DNA of 6,322 nucleotides, taken from assembly GCA_022566435.1 (NCBI GenBank), contig JADFIX010000259.1:1-6322 (forward strand), in the 5' to 3' direction. The notes beneath the pieces were generated by a model that ran no database searches, was not told the origin of the DNA, and worked only from the letters and a program-made list of their open reading frames with translations. Every line of letters starts with the position of its first letter. The stretch's first letter is position 1. A program made the translations under genes and the position numbers. Source of the DNA: Planctomycetota bacterium (GTDB taxonomy: Bacteria > Planctomycetota > Phycisphaerae > UBA1845). Below are positions 1 to 5,536 of the stretch, one piece after another.

Positions 1-2
1 CG

Positions 3-2072
3 CGTACGGCGGGCGGCAAGTCGGTATTCTCTGGTGCGGCGGCTGGTGCCCCGGCTGTCGCAGAGTCGATGGAGGCAAACGCGCTGCGGATTTCCGATAT
101 GGGAGCCGCGTCTCCTGCCTTGCCATTGGCCGCGGACGACAACGAGCGCGAGCGCAAGGAGGGCGGGGTGGTCGTTCATGTCGGCACACGGACGTTCTAC
201 CGCGTCGGCGAGTCGTGGATAGACGCCGCATACGACAAGACGTCTCAGACACGCAAGGTAGAGCTGTTCTCTGAGGCATACTTCGAGCTTCTGCGCAAAC
301 ACCGGAGCGACCTTGCGGGCGACGAGCACGACGGTCCGCTTCGCCTAGCGGGGGAACACCTGGGCTTCCATTCACTGGCTGTGGCTTTGGCCGCATCCTA
401 TCTGTGGAAACACAAGAGCGCATCTCCCGCCGACCTTCTCGATAGGCTTCAACGTGCCGACGTGGGCGACGAAGCCCACCTGCTGGCGGACCTCGACCCG
501 ACCGAGCACACCGCCGGGTACAAGTCAAGCGTGGCGCAGTCTCTTTCTTTGCACCTGCCGGATTTCGCGGACACGCCCGCCATGGCGCTGCTCGGTTTGG
601 CTGCATTCTGTCACCCCGACAGAATCCCCGTCGATGTGTTCTTTGAGAATATGAAACTGCCAAAAGAGGAGGTGGAGAAATGGCTGGTCAGGCTCGACCA
701 GGTATCGATCGTTCGATTCGGAGGTCAGACAATCAGCCTTCACCGTTTGATGCAGGACGTCTTCCGAGGAGGAATGGACGAAGATTTCGTCCGATCGGCG
801 CTGACCGAACTCGTCGGCTTCCTCACGACGCGATTCGAGGACGCGAACGACTACCGCAACTGGTCCATGCAGGACGAGTACGCCGCCCACGCCGAGGCCG
901 CGCTCGCAAGTGTTCGACGGATGCCGAAAATCTCCGGAGTTGGCCATTTAGGCAACCAATTCGGGGTCTACCTGCGAGAGCGAGCCCGCTTTGACGCGGC
1001 ACTTGCGGGCTTGCGTGCTGCAGAGGGCGACGCTCGCGCCGCCTACGGCAACGACCATCCCAACGTCGCGGCGACCGTCGACAACATCGGCGCGGTACTC
1101 AAGGCCAAAGGCGACCTGGACGGAGCCTTGAAATACCTTCGCGAAGCCGAACGCATCGTCCGTGCGGCCTACAGTGACGACGATTCCCGCATCGCGAAAA
1201 CCCTCAATAACATCGGTACTGTACTTGAAGCCATGGGCGAATTTGATGGAGCGCTTGAGTACTTTCGCGACGCCGAGCGCATCAACCGCGTGGCCTACGG
1301 CGACGACCATCCGGAAGTCGCGGCGAACCAGAACAACATCGGCAGCGTACTCGCGGCTAAGGGCGACCTGGAAGGAGCCTTGATATGTCACCGCCAAGCC
1401 GAACGCATCCATCGTGCGGCCTACGACAAGCACCATCCCAGTGTCGCGCTCGCCGTCAACAACATTGGGAGTGTGCTCCATGACAAAGGGGACCTGGACG
1501 GGGCCTTGAAATGCTTTTGCGAAGCCGAACGCACCGACCGTGCGGCCTACGGCGAAGAGCACCCCGTCGTCGCGCGGGACGTTAACAACATCGGCATGGT
1601 GCTCATGGCCAAGGGCGACCTGGAGGGGGCCTTGAAGTGTTTTCACGAGGCCGAACACATCGACCGCGGGGCCTACGGCGACGACCATCCCGATCTCGCA
1701 GCGGACATTAACAACATCGGCGCCGTGCTCAAGGCAAAGGGCGACCTGGAAGGGGCCTCGAAATGCTATAGCGAAACCGAACGCATCAATCGCGCGGCCT
1801 ACGGCGACCAACATCCCGCAGTCGCGAGGGCCGTCAACAACATGGGCTGCGTGCTTTTAGCCATGGGCGACGTCGAAGGCGCGACATCTCGTGTGTCCGA
1901 GGCGTTTGGAGTGATTCTCTCCTCGGCGGGTCCGCGGGCACTAAACACGATCCAGTTCGCTAAGAACCTCAAAACCGTCGGCGTCGATCCCATCCCACTC
2001 GCCCGCGAAATCGCGGGCGACGAAGCGGCCAATCAGCTCGAAGAGGCCCTCCGCAACCGGCCGAGCGAGTGA
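3..2072 (+). CDS. VIT-tail / winged-helix (STAND-like) / TPR-repeat protein, 5' end outside window
   Basis: The reading frame has no stop from position 3 onward, so the gene probably begins upstream; ATG at 69 is the first methionine but has no clear Shine-Dalgarno. Residues are counted from that ATG. Residues about 36-83 (HVGTRTFYRVGESWIDAAYD, then FSEAYFELLRKH) resemble the C-terminal tail of planctomycete VIT/VWA proteins. Residues about 90-290 match the part of NB-ARC/STAND proteins after the ATPase core: a degenerate GLPLA-like segment (LGFHSLAVALAASYL), a winged helix at about 174-234 ending in SLHRLMQDV, and a linker helix region (NWSMQDEYAAHAEAAL). Residues 291-620 are TPRs of the kinesin-light-chain type. 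TPR arrays bind proteins; the partner is unknown. No Walker A or B motif is visible, so a working NTPase is unlikely unless encoded upstream. It converges on the collagen-like gene. TPR identification is very secure; the VIT-tail call comes from memory of the family. Confidence 0.9.
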   Translation, partial: RTAGGKSVFSGAAAGAPAVAESMEANALRISDMGAASPALPLAADDNERERKEGGVVVHVGTRTFYRVGESWIDAAYDKTSQTRKVELFSEAYFELLRKHRSDLAGDEHDGPLRLAGEHLGFHSLAVALAASYLWKHKSASPADLLDRLQRADVGDEAHLLADLDPTEHTAGYKSSVAQSLSLHLPDFADTPAMALLGLAAFCHPDRIPVDVFFENMKLPKEEVEKWLVRLDQVSIVRFGGQTISLHRLMQDVFRGGMDEDFVRSALTELVGFLTTRFEDANDYRNWSMQDEYAAHAEAALASVRRMPKISGVGHLGNQFGVYLRERARFDAALAGLRAAEGDARAAYGNDHPNVAATVDNIGAVLKAKGDLDGALKYLREAERIVRAAYSDDDSRIAKTLNNIGTVLEAMGEFDGALEYFRDAERINRVAYGDDHPEVAANQNNIGSVLAAKGDLEGALICHRQAERIHRAAYDKHHPSVALAVNNIGSVLHDKGDLDGALKCFCEAERTDRAAYGEEHPVVARDVNNIGMVLMAKGDLEGALKCFHEAEHIDRGAYGDDHPDLAADINNIGAVLKAKGDLEGASKCYSETERINRAAYGDQHPAVARAVNNMGCVLLAMGDVEGATSRVSEAFGVILSSAGPRALNTIQFAKNLKTVGVDPIPLAREIAGDEAANQLEEALRNRPSE
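939..1925 (+). repeat. 126-bp tandem repeat encoding eight 42-residue TPR units
   Basis: Eight units in register start at 939, 1065, 1191, 1317, 1443, 1569, 1695 and 1821. The first is diverged and the last is cut short. Each unit reads approximately VAxxxNNIGxVLxAKGDLxG, then ALKCxxEAERIxRAAYGDDHP. The six inner units keep the 126-base period with no insertion or deletion and remain similar at DNA level, for example the GGCGACCTGGA stretch that recurs in most units. This indicates repeat-by-repeat duplication or gene conversion. The AYGxxHPxVA linker is the hallmark of kinesin-light-chain-type TPRs. Confidence 0.93.
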
Positions 2073-2109
2073 CCCGGTCACGGCACGCAGATCAAGTGGG
2101 GAGCGCCTT

Positions 2110-2129
2110 GGTTTCCGCGGAGCGGAACC
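2110..2129. repeat. stem-loop 37 bases after the TPR stop codon
   Basis: Arms GGTTTCCGC and GCGGAACC pair with one bulged T around a GGA loop. There is no T-tract after it on the plus strand, so it is not a classical intrinsic terminator; it could stabilise the 3' end of the mRNA. Its TCCGC/GCGGA core resembles that of the hairpin at 2161-2186, suggesting a pair of REP-like palindromes. Confidence 0.45.
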
Positions 2130-2160
2130 ATGTTCGGGCGCGGACACGATTCGTGCCTCG

Positions 2161-2186
2161 CATGCCTCCGCTGCGCGGAAGGCATG
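2161..2186. repeat. REP-like stem-loop
   Basis: CATGCCTCCGC (2161-2171) pairs with GCGGAAGGCATG (2175-2186) with a single bulged base and a three-base TGC loop. No T-tract follows on either strand, which argues for a repetitive palindrome or mRNA 3'-end structure rather than a terminator. Confidence 0.5.
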
Positions 2187-2220
2187 GCACCCAGCCCGTA
2201 GCACCCATCACATGCCTGGT

Positions 2221-2261
2221 AATCAAAAGTCCCGGAGGCGGGTTTCGACCACCTCCGGGAC
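2221..2261 (-). terminator. rho-independent terminator for the minus strand (collagen-like gene)
   Basis: GTCCCGGAGG (2229-2238) is perfectly complementary to CCTCCGGGAC (2252-2261). An inner GGT/ACC stem closes a four-base loop. Read on the minus strand, the 10-bp GC-rich stem is followed at once by TTTTGATT (positions 2228-2221), the expected layout of an intrinsic terminator. It lies about 200 bases after the collagen-like gene's stop, so it would leave a long 3' untranslated region. On the plus strand the following bases (ACTATTGTACTTTC) are only weakly T-rich, so termination of the TPR transcript here is possible but less supported. Confidence 0.65.
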
Positions 2262-2340
2262 ACTATTGTACTTTCGTTCGTGTTACCGTCGCTACGCACT
2301 AGTGCACCCTCACACCTCTTTCTGCGACTTCGAATCTAGC

Positions 2341-2367
2341 CCGCTTCCTTACGGGCGCGGCTCGGAT
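2341..2367. repeat. possible dispersed intergenic repeat (LPYGRGSD-type)
   Basis: The block begins CCGCTTCCTTACGGGCGCGG and continues CTCGGAT. It closely resembles a short GC-rich repeat I recall from many planctomycete and related genomes, with consensus near CCGCTCCCTTACGGTCGCGG. When translated by over-calling of genes it gives spurious peptides reading PLPYGRGSDR, exactly what one plus-strand frame gives here. Identification is from memory; copy number cannot be seen in one window. Confidence 0.4.
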
Positions 2368-2429
2368 CGAGGCAATCCAACCCGTAACTTCAAGGTTCAT
2401 GGTGCCCTAGGAGCGATTTCCGTTAGTTT

Positions 2430-2445
2430 GGCCCCCCGGGGGGCC
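2430..2445. repeat. 16-bp perfect GC palindrome
   Basis: GGCCCCCCGGGGGGCC is its own reverse complement and sits 13 bases beyond the stop codon of the collagen-like gene. It has no loop and no T-tract. It may pause transcription or be a remnant of an intergenic repeat. Confidence 0.4.
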
Positions 2446-2458
2446 CGTTGCCATCGCC

Positions 2459-4636
2459 CTAGCCGCCGTCATCCTCCGGTTCGCATCGGTCGTCATCGCA
2501 ACGACCGATGTGATCGCCGTGTGCCAGGTGCATGGAAAGGGCCGATGGCCCGACCGCGAGGGTCTGCGGATTCAGCGGATTGCCCGCCGGAAAGTGGCAG
2601 ATGATGACACTACCGTCATTCAGCTCGCCGACTATCTCGTCCTCATCCGGAATTCCGTTCTCGTTGCAATCATCGAACGGCTCGCACAGCACGCTCTCCA
2701 GCGATTTGGCGACCGTGGCGTGCACGACGCCGACGTCGTCGGTCGGCAGGGATTCGTAGAACTCCACACCCGCGATCGTGTAGCATCCGCCGTCGCCGAA
2801 CCCGCCGATGCTAGTCATCTCGAAGGCCAGGAAATCGCCGGACTGCAAGTCGTTCGGTAAACAAAGTCCGTCGGCCGGATCGTTGCTGTCGTTGTTCAAC
2901 GGCAGATCGACGACCATCAACGTACCGTTCGGATCCGGATCGATCGGGTCATCCAGAGTGATGTAACGCGGCGTACCGTACCAATTGATTCCGGTACCGT
3001 GGCTGGCCCGGAGAGCATCGAGACGGAAAACGAAGCAGTGGTCGTCTTGGAGACCCGTCCGCCAGATAAACATCCTCATGGTGATCGGGTTCCCCGCGTC
3101 ATATAGATGGGGTACCGACGTTCGGTACGCGATCACACCAACACCGTCGCCTCCACAAACGCCCATGGAGGGCTCCACGATATCGACAACCGGAAGTTCA
3201 TCCGCCGCGAGCGGAATGGTCGCATAAGTACCGTTTTCGACGGTCACGAATTCATCAATCCAGATGTCGAACAGACTGGATCCCGCCGGTCCAGGCGCGC
3301 CGTCGGCACCGTCTTGGCCGTCGGCGCCAGCTGCACCGTCCGCGCCATCGGCACCCGGCGACCCGTCGGCACCGTCAGCACCATCTGAACCCGGCGCACC
3401 GTCAGCACCGTCCGCGCCATCAGCGCCATCTGCGCCATCTGCACCCGGCGCCCCGTCGGCACCGTCCGCGCCATCAGCGCCATCTGCACCCGGCGCCCCG
3501 TCGGCACCGTCCGCGCCATCGACACCCGGCGCACCGTCTGCGCCATCTGCGCCATCTGCACCCGGCGCTCCGTCGGCACCGTCTGTGCCATCAGCACCAT
3601 CGGCACCCGGCGCTCCGTCGGCACCGTCTGCGCCATCAGCGCCGTCTGCACCCGGCGCCCCATCGGCACCGTCGGCGCCATTAGCGCCCTGACAATCGAG
3701 CTCGTCGACAAAACCGTCGCCATTGGTGTCCTCGTTTTCGCCGCGCTCGCCGTCGCCGTTGAGGTCCCAGCAATTCAAGCCATCAGCCCCGTCGGCTCCG
3801 TCTGCACCATCTGCACCCGGCGCGCCGTCGGCACTGTCCGCACCATCGGCACCCGGCGCACCATCGGCTCCGTCGGCACCATCTGCACCCGGCGCGCCGT
3901 CGGCGCCATCAGCACCATCTTGACCCGGCTCACCGTCCGCTCCCTGGCAATCGAGCATGTCGACCATACCATCTTCGTTCGTATCTTCGTTTTCGATTCC
4001 CAGTTCACCGGCCCGTACGAATGTTTCTTCGTCCGGCTCGCAAGCGTCGGAAAGGCAGTTGCCGATCCCGTCGCCGTTGAGATCCCAGCAGTGCAAGCCG
4101 TCCGCACCCGGCGTTCCCGGTCCACCGCTGGAACCGCTTGGGCCGGTAGCGCCATTCTGCCCGTCGGTGCCGTTCGCACCATCTTGCCCATCGGTGCCAT
4201 CCGCGCCGTTGGCGCCGTCAGCACCCTCGGCACCCTGGCAATCCAGGGCATCGAACTGACCATCGCCGTTGACGTCCTCGTCCGGATCATTCACGCCGTT
4301 GCCGTTGAGGTCCCAGCAACTGATGGCGACACCGGCCGAAGGCCCAGCGTCGCTAGGGACGGGTCCCCCCACCGGGGCTTCCGCCGCAGGCCCGGGTGGT
4401 CCTGCCGGTCCGGCTGGTCCGGCCGGCCCCGGCTGGCCTTCCGCGAGCAAGGCGATTGCCAGCGCTCCGACACCAAAGAGCAGGTCTCTTTGATAGTCTT
4501 GCAGGCCCAGGAATCCGGCACTGGAATCGCATCCCATCATGCCGATGCCCGGCGTCATCAGGCCCATCACAAGCATCAGGCAAGTCACTTGATGGCGTGT
4601 TTTCCTCGATGGAACAATCTTTTTCATTGCATGCAC
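2459..4636 (-). CDS. collagen-like lipoprotein with interspersed calcium-loop modules
   Basis: The protein is 725 residues from GTG at 4636, chosen because GGGAGTGAGG lies 5 bases upstream; ATG at 4627 (MKKIVPSRK) is nearly as good, while ATG at 4717 lacks a spaced ribosome site and would bury the signal peptide. A basic n-region, a hydrophobic stretch and MMGC predict a lipidated Cys36. Collagen Gly-X-Y blocks lie at about 67-83, 135-181, 232-287 and 317-452, mostly GAD and GAP triplets. Three cysteine-bracketed modules (CWDLNGNG...DVNGDGQFDALDC, and similar) at about 107-133, 183-230 and 288-315 separate them and carry 12-residue EF-hand-type loops. A globular, probably beta-rich region follows (about 453-650), then DCNENGIPDEDE, and finally a CHFPAGNP...HLAHGDHIGRC tail. 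Bacterial collagens form trimeric rods; a surface-exposed, calcium-stiffened stalk is my inference. Partner and function are unknown. Confidence 0.9.
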   Translation of the reverse strand: MHAMKKIVPSRKTRHQVTCLMLVMGLMTPGIGMMGCDSSAGFLGLQDYQRDLLFGVGALAIALLAEGQPGPAGPAGPAGPPGPAAEAPVGGPVPSDAGPSAGVAISCWDLNGNGVNDPDEDVNGDGQFDALDCQGAEGADGANGADGTDGQDGANGTDGQNGATGPSGSSGGPGTPGADGLHCWDLNGDGIGNCLSDACEPDEETFVRAGELGIENEDTNEDGMVDMLDCQGADGEPGQDGADGADGAPGADGADGADGAPGADGADSADGAPGADGADGADGADGLNCWDLNGDGERGENEDTNGDGFVDELDCQGANGADGADGAPGADGADGADGADGAPGADGADGTDGADGAPGADGADGADGAPGVDGADGADGAPGADGADGADGADGAPGADGADGADGADGADGAPGSDGADGADGSPGADGADGAAGADGQDGADGAPGPAGSSLFDIWIDEFVTVENGTYATIPLAADELPVVDIVEPSMGVCGGDGVGVIAYRTSVPHLYDAGNPITMRMFIWRTGLQDDHCFVFRLDALRASHGTGINWYGTPRYITLDDPIDPDPNGTLMVVDLPLNNDSNDPADGLCLPNDLQSGDFLAFEMTSIGGFGDGGCYTIAGVEFYESLPTDDVGVVHATVAKSLESVLCEPFDDCNENGIPDEDEIVGELNDGSVIICHFPAGNPLNPQTLAVGPSALSMHLAHGDHIGRCDDDRCEPEDDGG
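2492..2617 (-). other. CHxPxGNP...HLAHGD C-terminal domain of the collagen-like protein
   Basis: The last 50 residues contain CHFPAGNPLNPQTLAVG and HLAHGDHIGRC, followed by an acidic tail. I recall this pattern (CHIPPGNP...HLxHGDxxGxC) as a recurrent terminal module of secreted bacterial proteins with no assigned activity. Several conserved His, Asp and Cys residues would suit a metal site or a disulfide, which is inference. Confidence 0.6.
3281..3688 (-). repeat. longest collagen-coding block (about 45 Gly-X-Y triplets)
   Basis: An uninterrupted Gly-X-Y tract made almost wholly of GAD and GAP, with rare GTD, GVD, GSD, GSP, GAA and GQD variants. At DNA level it is an imperfect 9-base-unit repeat, dominated on the plus strand by GCACCATCGGC-like words, and is prone to length change by slippage. 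Shorter sister blocks lie at 3776-3943, 4094-4234 and 4388-4438. Long plus-strand frames reading PSAPSAPG are mirror images of this tract, not genes. Confidence 0.85.
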
Positions 4637-4641
4637 TATGG

Positions 4642-4651
4642 CCTCACTCCC
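4642..4651 (-). promoter_or_regulatory. Shine-Dalgarno of the collagen-like lipoprotein
   Basis: On the minus strand a purine run ends in GGGAGTGAGG, followed by CCATA and then GTG. The GAGG core is 5 bases from GTG at 4636 and 14 bases from ATG at 4627, so spacing favours the GTG start. Confidence 0.5.
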
Positions 4652-5011
4652 TTCCCCTCTCTTTGCGGGGTATACGGATGCTACGCCGACGTCCCTTCCG
4701 GACTTCGCATAAGGCATCCCTCATCGCCGTACCATCCGCCGATGGGCGCGATGGCACCGATCAGCGAGGCTCCTGTAGGCCGTTGACCCGGACCAACATG
4801 GGTCGATCCGTTTGATACAGCGTTCGTCTGATCTTGTGACGGGCGAGTGTCCCCCCAATGGGACGTGGTCTAGACGGATTCCGCAATATGCCTTGGTATT
4901 GCCACATTCGGATCCTCACCCCTCCCCCGCGGGCTCCAGCGAACGCGTGGTGGGACACGCCATTACTGATGCCTCATACGATCCTTGTGTCGCATTCGGC
5001 TAAAATCAAGT

Positions 5012-5056
5012 TTGTCCGGCAGAAAAGGAACCGGCTGATAACGCTTGGCCGGACAA
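5012..5056. repeat. 9-bp inverted repeat, 27-base spacer
   Basis: TTGTCCGGC (5012-5020) is perfectly complementary to GCCGGACAA (5048-5056). It lies in the gap between the two minus-strand transcription units. It could be a weak transcript-end stem-loop or a binding site; no T-tract follows, so it is not a clear terminator. Confidence 0.35.
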
Positions 5057-5072
5057 CGCCACGGTATGGCAC

Positions 5073-5119
5073 TCTTATAAGTCCTGCGTCGCAGCCCGTT
5101 GCGAGAGTCTTATGGGTCC
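5073..5119. repeat. short direct repeat TCTTATRRGTCC, plus dyads
   Basis: TCTTATAAGTCC (5073-5084) and TCTTATGGGTCC (5108-5119) differ at two bases and start 35 bases apart. Small inverted repeats overlap them: CTGCG/CGCAG at 5084-5094, TCGCA/TGCGA at 5089-5104 and AGAGTC/GACTCT at 5104-5125. The cluster lies about 60 bases beyond the DUF2304 stop codon. I do not recognise it with confidence. Confidence 0.35.
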
Positions 5120-5176
5120 GACTCTACTTTTCGACAGGCTGAAACAGAATGACGGTTGAATCTTCGCCCGAAACAT

Positions 5177-5536
5177 TTATTCGACGGGCGACGACGACGT
5201 ATCGGACGCAGCGTCCGCTTCCAATAATGCCAGATGCCTGACAACAAGCGTAAGATCGCGCCGGACCTGCCGAAGCCGCGAATACACCATCAAGAACCCC
5301 ACCATCATCACCACCACGGCGCAGTAAAGGACCAGGTCCGCGCCACGCCTGATACCCAGCTTGTGAGCCGTCCACGTCGTCAACTCCGGCCAGGCAATGG
5401 CCACACCTGCCGCTACCCAAACCAGCGACCACGCGAGCGCGTCTCGGCGGGCGAATCCGCTACGAAAAAATGCGGTCAACGTCGCGACACACATCACAGC
5501 GACGACGATCAGCGCGGCGACCTGAAAGAGGGTCAT
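5177..5536 (-). CDS. DUF2304-family small membrane protein
   Basis: A 119-residue protein beginning MTLFQVAALIVVAVMCVATL. Three hydrophobic segments (about residues 4-23, 33-50 and 67-86) are followed by a charged helix RLRQVRRDLTLVVRHLALLE and a Ser/Asp-rich tail. Size, three-helix layout and position directly after a DPM1-like glycosyltransferase match the DUF2304 family, whose biochemical role is not established. The start is set by the ATGA at 5533-5536, shared with the glycosyltransferase stop, implying translational coupling. The frame stays open upstream to 5893, but that stretch is Arg/Pro/His-rich and lies entirely inside the glycosyltransferase gene, so I discount it. The partner glycosyltransferase has no membrane helix, so this protein may anchor it or help handle the lipid-linked sugar; that is inference. 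Confidence 0.85.
   Translation of the reverse strand: MTLFQVAALIVVAVMCVATLTAFFRSGFARRDALAWSLVWVAAGVAIAWPELTTWTAHKLGIRRGADLVLYCAVVVMMVGFLMVYSRLRQVRRDLTLVVRHLALLEADAASDTSSSPVE

Larger units (their letters stand above)
2073..2458. other. convergent intergenic region rich in hairpins
   Basis: This 386-base gap separates the 3' ends of the plus-strand TPR gene and the minus-strand collagen-like gene. It holds a stem-loop at 2110-2129, a stem-loop at 2161-2186, a terminator-like hairpin at 2229-2261, a dispersed-repeat-like block at 2341-2367 and a GC palindrome at 2430-2445. Open frames crossing it show no recognisable protein family, so I call no gene here. Confidence 0.75.
4637..5176. other. 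intergenic gap upstream of the collagen-like gene
   Basis: This 540-base stretch lies between the stop of the DUF2304 gene and the start of the collagen-like gene, both on the minus strand. It contains the ribosome-binding site at about 4642-4651, a 9-bp dyad at 5012-5056 and a 12-base direct repeat near 5073-5119. Open frames in it have no recognisable family or convincing start. No tRNA fold was seen, and I could not find a -35/-10 pair good enough to call as a promoter. Confidence 0.6.

Noticed and set aside
15..26. GGKS in the open 5' frame as a possible P-loop
   Set aside because: It lacks the GxxxxGK spacing and a following hydrophobic strand; the surrounding Ala/Gly/Pro-rich sequence looks like a linker.
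948..1814. Long minus-strand open frame across the TPR repeats
   Set aside because: It mirrors the repeat array on the opposite strand and has no family resemblance of its own; the plus-strand TPR reading is unmistakable.
939..1925. Regular repeats as a CRISPR-like array
   Set aside because: The 126-base period is coding throughout, with no conserved repeat/unique spacer alternation.
2212..2604. 130-codon plus-strand frame in the convergent gap
   Set aside because: It spans the terminator hairpin and the dispersed-repeat-like block, contains the spurious LPYGRGSD peptide and runs into the opposite gene's 3' end.
3264..3923. Plus-strand frames rich in PSAPSAPG
   Set aside because: They are the reverse complement of GAD/GAP collagen codons; the minus frame has a signal peptide, conserved modules and a C-terminal domain.
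4637..4760. TATACC on the minus strand as a -10 box for the collagen-like gene
   Set aside because: No acceptable -35 sequence lies at the right distance, so I do not call a promoter.
3920..4786. 288-codon plus-strand frame opposite the N-terminal half of the collagen-like gene
   Set aside because: No recognisable domain, and it runs through the opposite strand's signal peptide and calcium modules; its length follows from the GC-rich repeat.
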